Shown here: piece after piece, positions 6,526 to 11,000 of the stretch
Numbering within the stretch: the first letter of the stretch is position 1
Layout: every line of letters begins with the position of its first letter
Origin: Streptomyces speibonae
Lineage (GTDB): Bacteria > Actinomycetota > Actinomycetes > Streptomycetales > Streptomycetaceae
Direction of reading: 5' to 3'
Length of the DNA stretch: 11,000 nucleotides
Assembly (NCBI GenBank): GCA_000715605.1
Contig: KL568523.1
Span: 112,771-123,770, forward strand
The notes under the pieces: generated by a model
What the model saw: the letters and a program-made list of their open reading frames with translations, nothing else
Told to the model about the DNA's origin: nothing
Database searches by the model: none
Position numbers and translations under genes: made by a program

Positions 6526-7104
6526 TCAGTCGAGGGCGGCCAGCGCGACCTCCACAAGGGGTTCGAGGGTGCGGGCGTCCGGCGTGATCTTCGCGGAGAC
6601 CAGCAGCCCGTTGAGGAAGGTGACGAGGAAGGCGGCGAGCGCGTCCGGGTCGTGCCGCTGCGCGATCTCGCCCCGCTCCGCCGCGACCCGCAGCACTGCG
6701 GCGAGCGCGTCCCGGCTGGCGTCCTGCATGTCGCGCACGGTGCGCCGGGTCGCCGCATCCTCCGGCAGGCGCTCACAGGCGGCATTGACCACCAGGCAGC
6801 CCCGGCCGTTGTCCCCGGCGGCGATCCTGACCCGCTCGACCAGCATCGCGCGGATCGCCGACCGGGCGTCCGCCCCCTCCTCCAGGCTGCGCAGGGCGGC
6901 CGCCGCGAGGGTGGTGCGGTAGCGCTCCAGCGCCGCCCGGTAGAGGCCGTCCTTGTCACCGAACGCGGCATACAAGGACCCCTGTCCGATCCCCAGGTGC
7001 CCGGTCAGGTCGCGCACCGAGGTGGCCTCGTAGCCACGCGTCCAGAACAGCTCCATCGCGCGGCTCACCGCCGCCTCCGTGTCGAACTCCCGGGTCCTTG
7101 CCAT
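6526..7104 (-). CDS. TetR/AcrR-family transcriptional regulator with NemR-like Cys and Lys
   Basis: A 192-residue regulator. The N-terminal domain shows the usual helix-turn-helix: AMELFWTRGYEATSVRDLTG (17-36), then HLGIGQGSLYAAFGDKDGLY (36-55), the DNA-recognition part. The ligand domain has GRGCLVVNAACERLPEDAAT (100-119) and LNGLLVSAKITPDARTLEPL (164-183). E. coli NemR, a TetR repressor sensing bleach and reactive electrophiles, has equivalent GCL and AKI segments, with Cys106 and Lys175 forming its redox switch; here Cys103 and Lys172 have the same spacing of 69. MARTREFD at 7104 is the usual start of this family; an upstream GTG or ATG (for example ATG 7122) would add residues that do not resemble it. 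A likely target is the co-directional hydrolase. Confidence 0.85.
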   Translation of the reverse strand: MARTREFDTEAAVSRAMELFWTRGYEATSVRDLTGHLGIGQGSLYAAFGDKDGLYRAALERYRTTLAAAALRSLEEGADARSAIRAMLVERVRIAAGDNGRGCLVVNAACERLPEDAATRRTVRDMQDASRDALAAVLRVAAERGEIAQRHDPDALAAFLVTFLNGLLVSAKITPDARTLEPLVEVALAALD

Positions 7105-7489
7105 GGCGCCACCGTAACCCATCTGGATCGATCGCTCAAGAAAAGGGCCCGTGGCCACCCGGCCATGCACTGACCTGCAGTCCGACGGCCACCCGCCTAT
7201 GCATCGTCGCCGTCCTCGGCGGTGTCCGGGGCCCACAGCCGGCGCAGACCCTCCGCCTCGGCCAGCACCACGAACTCGACGCTCGCGACCGCCGTGCGCG
7301 GTACAGCCTCCTACGGCGTCCAGACCCAGAAGCTTCACGCCCTCGGCTTCGCCCTCACCCAGAACCCCACCAGTCGCGCCCGCCAAGCCGCACGGCCTGC
7401 CCGCCTCAGCCGCCGACCACCCCACACCAGCGCCCGCCCGGCCCCCGATCCGGTACCCTGTGGATCGAGCGCCCGGGCGGGCACTCGCC
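7105..7489. other. 385-bp stretch between the TetR gene and tRNA-Arg without an intact gene
   Basis: No complete gene with start and ribosome binding site was found. The minus strand has a coding-like fragment at 7197-7306 reading VPRTAVASVEFVVLAEAEGL then RRLWAPDTAEDGDDA and ending with TAG at 7197-7199; about 89 percent of its third positions are G or C. A TAG stop sits just upstream in the same frame. The upstream neighbouring frame (segment EGEAEGVKLLGLDAVGG) has weaker codon bias, so a frameshifted remnant is possible. The right end should hold the tRNA promoter; TACCCT at 7454-7459 fits a -10 box 30 bases before the mature tRNA, but no convincing -35 is seen. Confidence 0.4.
7126..7133. 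promoter_or_regulatory. Short palindrome upstream of the TetR gene, possible autoregulatory site
   Basis: GATCGATC is a perfect 8-bp palindrome 22 bases before the TetR start codon, where self-repressing TetR proteins often bind. It is short, and the flanks (TG and GCTCA) are only partly symmetrical. It does not resemble the repeat at 6496-6515, so both cannot be good sites for the same protein. Confidence 0.25.
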
Positions 7490-7562
7490 GCCTTCGTAGC
7501 TCAGGGGATAGAGCACCGCTCTCCTAAAGCGGGTGTCGCAGGTTCGAATCCTGCCGGGGGCA
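7490..7562 (+). tRNA. tRNA-Arg (anticodon CCT)
   Basis: A full cloverleaf can be drawn. The acceptor stem pairs 7490-7496 (GCCTTCG) with 7555-7561 (CGGGGGC), including two G-U pairs. The D arm is GCTC...GAGC. The anticodon stem CCGCT/AGCGG encloses loop CTCCTAA with anticodon CCT at 7523-7525. The T arm is GCAGG-TTCGAAT-CCTGC (7538-7554), and the discriminator base is A7562. No CCA is encoded. It reads AGG codons, which are rare in Streptomyces. The integrated element keeps the 3' part intact, so the tRNA stays functional. Confidence 0.95.
7521..7562 (+). other. Presumed attL core of the AICE, in the 3' half of tRNA-Arg
   Basis: AICE integrases usually use the anticodon-to-3' end segment of a tRNA gene as the attB core, leaving an identical copy at the other end of the element. 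Here the integrase gene lies with its 3' end 82 bases from the tRNA end, the classic layout. The exact core cannot be set without the second copy, which is not in the window; 7521-7562 is the expected range. Confidence 0.6.
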
Positions 7563-7569
7563 CAGAGAA

Positions 7570-7610
7570 AAGGGCCAGCTCAGGAGAGGTTTCCTCCCAG
7601 GCTGGCCCTT
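7570..7610. terminator. Strong hairpin just after tRNA-Arg
   Basis: AAGGGCCAGC (7570-7579) pairs perfectly with GCTGGCCCTT (7601-7610); the loop has a further small stem (GGAG 7583-7586 with CTCC 7594-7597). It begins 8 bases after the tRNA end, follows short A-runs and is followed by TCGTCGT. It could terminate the tRNA transcript and, from the other side, the element's leftward int transcript. As it lies inside the element, the original tRNA terminator would be beyond attR. Confidence 0.65.
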
Positions 7611-7625
7611 CGTCGTGTCCGGGGT

Positions 7626-7644
7626 CGTGCCACACGCGTGCCAC
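7626..7644. repeat. Two direct copies of CGTGCCAC, possible integrase arm-binding sites
   Basis: CGTGCCAC occurs at 7626-7633 and 7637-7644, a period of 11 bases or about one helical turn. The second copy runs into the integrase stop codon (TAG, 7644-7646). Tyrosine integrases bind short direct repeats (arm sites) beside the core att site, and the position about 65-80 bases from the tRNA end suits this. Confidence 0.4.
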
Positions 7645-8801
7645 TACGGACCCGCAGCGTCCTTCTCGGAGGTCTGGGCGACCGCTCCCCCACCACCCTG
7701 GATCATGGCCCCGAGCCGATCGGCGATGGCCCGGTCACGGTCACTGGTCATGTGCTGATAGATCAGCGCGGCCCGGGAGCTGCTGTGCCCCATGCGCGTC
7801 ATCAGCTCCCGCGTGCTGGCTCCGGCCGTCGAGGCCAGCGTGTTGCCCGTGTGTCGAAGATCGTGGAAGTGCAGTTCGGCCGTGACGCCTGCGGCCTTCC
7901 GGGCCTTGACCCAGTCGTCGCGGAAGTTGCTCCGCCGCAGCTGCCCGCCCTGGGGGCCGACGAAGACGTGCCCGTCGCGACCGGGAGTGGCGAAGTGCTC
8001 CAGGTGGTGCGCGACCGCGTCGAGCAGTTCGACCGGGAAGGAGACGGAGCGCACTCCGGCCGCGGATTTCGGCGCCTTGTCGAAGAGCCGACCGTCCTGC
8101 AACTCGGCCTGAGCACGGCGCACGGTGACGGTCAGCCCCTCCAAGTCGACGTCCCGGCGCCGCAGGGCCGCCAGCTCCCCGAACCGCAGGGTGGTGAAGG
8201 CCGCCAGGAGCACGAGCAGCCGGTAGCGCGGCGCGATGGAGTCGGCGACGGCGAAGACCTCCGCCACCGTGAGGACCGGCCGCTCGGGCACGTCGTAGCG
8301 GTCCGCGCCCTTGATGCGGCACGGGTTGCGCCGGATCAGTTCGTCGTCCACGGCCGTGTTCATCAGGGCGCGCAGCAGTTGGTACGCCTTGACCACCGTC
8401 GGTTCACCGACGCCGGCCGCGAGGAGCTTTCCGCGCCAGCTGCGCACTCGGGCCGTCGTCACGTCGGCCACGCTCCCGGCCCCGAAGGTGGGCAGGATGT
8501 GCAGCCGCATCACCGACTCGTTCCGCTCGCGGGTGCGGTCGGCGAGCTTCCGGTCCCGCAGCCACGCGGTGGCGTACTCGGCGAAGTTCACCGCCCCGGC
8601 GTCCGGGTCCGACCACTGCCCACGCACGATGTCCGACTCAATGTGCGTCAGGGCGACTTGGGCATCGGTCTTGGTCGCGTACGTCTTCTCCGCCGGGCGC
8701 AGCTGCCCCGTCTCCGGGTCCCGATAGCGGACCTGCCAACGACCGGACGGAAGCTGCCGGACCGAGCCGAAGTTCCGCCGCTTCCCTCTCTTGTTGGCCA
8801 T
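7644..8801 (-). CDS. int: Tyrosine site-specific integrase of the AICE
   Basis: A 385-residue tyrosine recombinase that would insert and, with Xis, excise the element at tRNA-Arg. A short N-terminal arm-binding domain (GSVRQLPSGRWQVRYRDPET, 12-31) is followed by a SAM-like core-binding domain (about 70-160; FAEYATAWLRDRKL) and the catalytic domain (about 175-365). All catalytic residues are visible: Arg206 in TTLRFGEL, Lys245 in APKSAAGVR, His313 and Arg316 in HDLRHT, His339 in MGHSS and Tyr348 in IYQHM. The ATG at 8801 has GGGGAGGG upstream, and its first base region overlaps the xis stop (TGATG), so the two are translationally coupled. The 3' end is 82 bases from the tRNA. No damage was seen, so it is probably active. 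Confidence 0.95.
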   Translation of the reverse strand: MANKRGKRRNFGSVRQLPSGRWQVRYRDPETGQLRPAEKTYATKTDAQVALTHIESDIVRGQWSDPDAGAVNFAEYATAWLRDRKLADRTRERNESVMRLHILPTFGAGSVADVTTARVRSWRGKLLAAGVGEPTVVKAYQLLRALMNTAVDDELIRRNPCRIKGADRYDVPERPVLTVAEVFAVADSIAPRYRLLVLLAAFTTLRFGELAALRRRDVDLEGLTVTVRRAQAELQDGRLFDKAPKSAAGVRSVSFPVELLDAVAHHLEHFATPGRDGHVFVGPQGGQLRRSNFRDDWVKARKAAGVTAELHFHDLRHTGNTLASTAGASTRELMTRMGHSSSRAALIYQHMTSDRDRAIADRLGAMIQGGGGAVAQTSEKDAAGP

Positions 8802-9013
8802 CAGGCAGCCCTCCCCAGGGAGCTGCGCCGGTCGCCGATCGGCTGCACCGTGTTGGCGTCGATGAAGGCATCCAGTGCGCTCTCCGGGATGCGGACGTGT
8901 CGGCCGACCTTGACGAACACGATGCGTCGCTCGGCGATCAGGCGGCGCGGGAAGCGTTCGGTGGTGCCGAGGAGTTCGGCCACCTGCGCCACGGTCAGGT
9001 AGCGGTCAGCCAT
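8801..9013 (-). CDS. xis: Excisionase / MerR-like HTH protein
   Basis: A 70-residue DNA-binding protein needed with the integrase for excision. It is almost entirely one winged helix-turn-helix of the HTH_17/MerR type: YLTVAQVAELLGTTERFPRR (5-24), then LIAERRIVFVKVGRHVRIPE (25-44) and SALDAFI. The usual tryptophan-type position before the second helix is Phe here (ERFPRRL). The ATG at 9013 has GGAAGGAGAA seven bases upstream and overlaps the end of rep by 8 bases; its TGA overlaps the int start by one base. This overlap keeps Rep, Xis and Int production linked. Confidence 0.9.
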   Translation of the reverse strand: MADRYLTVAQVAELLGTTERFPRRLIAERRIVFVKVGRHVRIPESALDAFIDANTVQPIGDRRSSLGRAA

Positions 9014-10310
9014 GGGTGGGTTCTCCTTCCGTTCCGGGGGCGGGTTCGAGGGTCTCGGCGAGCCAGGCTTCGGCATCGGTGAGGCCGGTCCCGGCGTAGA
9101 CCCAGTGCGCGAGGACGAGGGTCGTGTCCGGGTCGGTCCCGTCCGCTGCCAGGGCTTGTGCGCGGCGCCATTCGGCGCGGGCGTCGCGGAGGGCGCCGAG
9201 GGTGGTGGAGTAGCGGCGGGACTTGGTGGAGAAGTGGCCGCGGAAGCCGAGCATGTGGGCCCAGGCGCGCAGGCGGAGGTGTTCGAGGTCCTTGCGCGCA
9301 CCGAGCGTCCAGGCGGTGCGGATGAGCCGGCGGGTGTGGTCGCTGATGTCGAGCTGGGCGAGTTCGGCGAGGAATCTCAGCGGCCGGTCCAAAGCCCCCG
9401 TCGCCGTCTCGGCACCCTTGGTGGCGTACTGGGCGATGTACGCGGCGACGGCCCGCTCGGTCAGCTCCTGGCCGTCGTCGAAGGCGGCCGAGCGGATGGT
9501 GCGGACGTCGAGCTGACGGCCGAAGGTGAAGGTGTGGGCGCGGCCGTCGACCTCCGGTCCATTGACGCGTGTGGTGGTGACAGCGGCATGGATGGCGTCG
9601 GTCAGCAGCTCGGCGGACGCCCAGGCCGGAGGGGCCGTGTCGCCGCCCTCTGGGCCGTCGAGGCGGATGACCGCGTGGAAGTGGACGGCGCCCCGCTTCT
9701 GGTACTCGGCGACCTTGGCGAAGGAGACGCGCGCGTGATCCCGAAACCCACGCTGGGTGAGTCCGGCGCGCTTGGCGATCTCACGGCGCAGATAGATCGA
9801 GAAGCGCCGCCAGAGGGCTCCGGCATGGGCATTCCAGAGCACGGCCGCTTCGTAGTCGTACGCGCCCGGATCGAGGGGCGTACCGAGGACCGGGGTGGTG
9901 TCCTCGTGCCGGGCACCGCAGCGGCAGGGCCTTCCGTTGGAGGGGCGGTTGTGGACCGGGCCGAAGCTCGGCGCGGTGAAGGTGGCGAAGACGCGCGGGT
10001 GCGTGCCGACCTGCTCAGGGGTGCCCTTGCCGCCGCGGAGCCCTGCGGTGATCAGGTGGTAGGTGTCGCGGCGATAGACCTCCGCACAGGCACGGCACCG
10101 GGTGGCACGGCGGTTGTTGCAGCGGACGAGAAGGCTCCCGGCGGGGAGGGCGGTCGAGTCGAGGTGGTTCAGGACGCGCCCGACCTCACCGGTCGTCGTG
10201 TCGACGGCGTACTCGGTACGGTGGCCGTCCAGGCGTACCGGGTGCGTGCAGCCGCCCAGGCCGGAGAGTTGACGGGCCAGTTCGGGCAGGGTGCCGAGTG
10301 AGGCGAGCAT
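9006..10310 (-). CDS. repSA: RepSA-type rolling-circle replication initiator (HUH endonuclease)
   Basis: It nicks the element's origin and starts rolling-circle replication after excision. From ATG 10310 the protein has 434 residues. Motifs: a Cys cluster CNNRRATRCRAC (64-75) that may bind zinc, FTAPSFGPVH (111-120) as motif I, VHFHAVIRLDG (209-219) with the HUH pair His210/His212, and AAYIAQYATKG (289-299) with Tyr291 or Tyr295 as nucleophile and Lys298. The ATG has only a weak GGCGGA before it. A perfect AAAGGAAG (10357-10364) lies further up in frame, followed by ATC ATC ACC CGG and no ATG or GTG, so the ancestral start may be there. The 3' end overlaps xis. Confidence 0.9.
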   Translation of the reverse strand: MLASLGTLPELARQLSGLGGCTHPVRLDGHRTEYAVDTTTGEVGRVLNHLDSTALPAGSLLVRCNNRRATRCRACAEVYRRDTYHLITAGLRGGKGTPEQVGTHPRVFATFTAPSFGPVHNRPSNGRPCRCGARHEDTTPVLGTPLDPGAYDYEAAVLWNAHAGALWRRFSIYLRREIAKRAGLTQRGFRDHARVSFAKVAEYQKRGAVHFHAVIRLDGPEGGDTAPPAWASAELLTDAIHAAVTTTRVNGPEVDGRAHTFTFGRQLDVRTIRSAAFDDGQELTERAVAAYIAQYATKGAETATGALDRPLRFLAELAQLDISDHTRRLIRTAWTLGARKDLEHLRLRAWAHMLGFRGHFSTKSRRYSTTLGALRDARAEWRRAQALAADGTDPDTTLVLAHWVYAGTGLTDAEAWLAETLEPAPGTEGEPTHG

Positions 10311-10394
10311 CGAGAGTTCCGCCAGCGGGGGCGGAGTCTGCCGGGTGATGATGGGACTTCCTTTCGGCTGTTTCGGCAGTGAGGAGGGACGGCC

Positions 10395-10434
10395 CCGGGG
10401 CGGCGGGATGCTTGGCGGCTTGTTGCCGCCCCGG
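10395..10434. repeat. Perfect 10-bp inverted repeat upstream of rep
   Basis: CCGGGGCGGC (10395-10404) and GCCGCCCCGG (10425-10434) are exact inverse copies with a 20-base loop. Inside the loop GGCGGC (10414-10419) can compete for the same right arm, so two structures are possible. It lies between the SpdD-like stop and the rep ribosome binding site. It could be a terminator or attenuator setting Rep levels, or part of a replication origin. No U-run is present. Confidence 0.5.
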
Positions 10435-10441
10435 CGGCCGG

Positions 10442-10705
10442 TCAGCGCTTGTTCGTGCTGCTGACGAGGGAGCGCAGGACGACGGCGGCGACGGCCACGG
10501 AGATGGCCGAGACGGCGACCGCGGCCAGGAGCGCGGTGAGGACGACGCCCACGACGACCACGGCGACGACCGCTCCGACGCCGACGCTCACGAATGGAGT
10601 GATCGGGCGGCCGGCCGAGTGAGCCGGAGCCGGGGCGTGGTCCTGCGGGATGTGCATGGTGATGCTCGGGACGTGCGGAGCGTCGGGCAGCTTGGGACGG
10701 AACAC
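10442..10705 (-). CDS. SpdD-like small AICE protein with hydrophobic C-terminal half
   Basis: An 87-residue protein. The first 35 residues are soluble and Pro/His-rich (MFRPKLPDAPHVPSITMHIP), followed by a long, Ala/Val-rich hydrophobic stretch (about 38-78) that could make one or two membrane helices, and a basic end SSTNKR. Proteins with this opening are regular neighbours of repSA in Streptomyces AICEs and are named spread (spd) proteins, thought to help move the element along the mycelium. The SpdD name is from memory and moderately sure. The GTG at 10705 has AAAGGAGA upstream. Confidence 0.7.
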   Translation of the reverse strand: MFRPKLPDAPHVPSITMHIPQDHAPAPAHSAGRPITPFVSVGVGAVVAVVVVGVVLTALLAAVAVSAISVAVAAVVLRSLVSSTNKR

Positions 10706-10735
10706 GGCAGGTCTCCTTTGTGTGCGGTCGTTGCC

Positions 10736-10930
10736 TCAGTCGCGGTTGCCGTTGACGACGTCGACCCCGGAGCGGGTGCCGGACTCGATGGCCGGGGCGA
10801 GGACGGTGTGCGAGAGCCAGAAGCCGAACAGCGCGATCACGACGGCGACCCACAGGCGGATGCCGAGGAACTTGATCGCGGCCCAGGCGATGAGGCCGAG
10901 GACGAAGACGAGCCGCAGCGAGACGGTCAC
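10736..10930 (-). CDS. Small AICE membrane protein, two predicted helices
   Basis: A 64-residue protein (from GTG 10930) with helices at about 4-20 (LRLVFVLGLIAWAAIKFLG) and 22-42 (LWVAVVIALFGFWLSHTVLA), then a soluble tail ESGTRSGVDVVNG. Such a protein commonly stands between SpdB and SpdD in these elements and may be a spread protein. GTG 10936 is too close to GAGGAG to be used well (one base), whereas GTG 10930 has a spacing of five, so I prefer the latter. It is 30 bases upstream of the SpdD-like gene and surely co-transcribed. Confidence 0.7.
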   Translation of the reverse strand: MTVSLRLVFVLGLIAWAAIKFLGIRLWVAVVIALFGFWLSHTVLAPAIESGTRSGVDVVNGNRD

Positions 10931-10956
10931 GGGCACTCCTCGGGTGTCGTCTCGGG

Positions 10957-11000
10957 TCAGCGGACGGAGCAGCGGTGGGTGCGCGCGGCCAGTTCGGCGG
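10957..11000 (-). CDS. SpdB-type mobile element transfer protein, C-terminal end (partial)
   Basis: The minus strand ends the frame AELAARTHRCSVR with TGA at 10957-10959; the gene runs off the right edge. The AAELAARTHRC ending is the hallmark I know from small (about 60-70 residue) mobile element transfer proteins of AICEs, whose upstream part has CGFSADYDS. The position at the head of this module agrees. It lies 27 bases before the next gene. Confidence 0.65.
   Translation of the reverse strand, partial: AELAARTHRCSVR

Larger units (their letters stand above)
7521..11000. mobile_element. Actinomycete integrative and conjugative element (AICE), left end with int-xis-rep-spd module
   Basis: The order from the tRNA rightwards is tyrosine integrase, excisionase, HUH replication initiator, SpdD-like protein, small membrane protein and SpdB-like protein, all on the minus strand. 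This is the well-known pSAM2-type module: site-specific integration, rolling-circle replication and intramycelial spread. The genes overlap or are closely packed, so they are probably one transcription unit read toward the tRNA. The FtsK-like transfer protein, KorA/Pra-type regulators and attR should be to the right of 11000. The left boundary is taken from the presumed att core. Confidence 0.88.

Noticed and set aside
7533..9002. 489-codon plus-strand ORF
   Set aside because: Antisense to int and xis, starts inside the tRNA and has no recognisable domain.
9012..10301. 429-codon plus-strand ORF
   Set aside because: Antisense to rep, whose HUH motifs clearly fix the true frame; Gly/Glu/Ala-rich shadow.
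10311..10853. Extension of rep to a start at 10853
   Set aside because: It would cover the SpdD-like gene and the inverted repeat in another frame, and the added sequence is Arg/Gly-rich without family similarity.
1..11000. CRISPR array or tandem repeat locus
   Set aside because: No regularly spaced repeats of 20-40 bases were seen and no cas-like protein is present.

Overview
The window looks like chromosome of a Streptomyces or close relative. It is very GC-rich, real genes can be told by third codon positions that are almost always G or C, starts are often GTG or TTG behind GGAGG-type ribosome binding sites, and the right third carries a typical actinomycete integrative and conjugative element (AICE). 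No family name below was checked against a database; all come from reading the sequence.

Left and middle part (1 to about 7560), ordinary chromosome with signs of decay. It begins with the 3' end of a rightward gene (to 227, perhaps a TetR-type regulator). Next is a leftward ABC-2/DUF3533-like membrane protein (324-1403). A leftward VOC/glyoxalase-fold gene follows, broken by an internal deletion and frameshift (1576-1862). A low-GC patch near 2147-2202 carries a long inverted repeat and promoter-like hexamers, and seems to be the control region of a rightward pair of translationally coupled genes. These are a secreted, membrane-anchored DUF6152-like protein with a predicted His-His mature N-terminus (2425-3123) and a four-helix DUF6644-like membrane protein (3120-3614). 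A short metallophosphoesterase remnant lies on the minus strand (3673-3771). Then come an unrecognised protein with two membrane anchors and a large, probably helical extracytoplasmic domain (3930-5315), a leftward epoxide-hydrolase-like alpha/beta hydrolase (5388-6269), an in-frame gene-like remnant without a start (6316-6471), and a leftward TetR regulator with a NemR-like Cys/Lys pair (6526-7104).

Right part (about 7521 to 11000), the AICE. A complete tRNA-Arg gene (anticodon CCT, 7490-7562) ends at the presumed attL. Just inside lie a strong hairpin, two direct repeats that could be integrase arm sites, and a tight leftward module: SpdB-like (partial), small membrane protein, SpdD-like, RepSA-type HUH replication initiator, excisionase and tyrosine integrase. 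The last three overlap by 8 and 1 bases. The element continues off the right edge, where the transfer (tra) gene, regulators and attR would be expected.

I do not see a clearly new defence or biosynthetic system. The most interesting points are the possible metal-handling DUF6152/DUF6644 pair with its inverted-repeat promoter, the missing canonical start codon behind the ideal ribosome binding site of the AICE rep gene with a perfect 10-bp inverted repeat upstream, and the Cys/Lys redox-switch geometry in the TetR protein.
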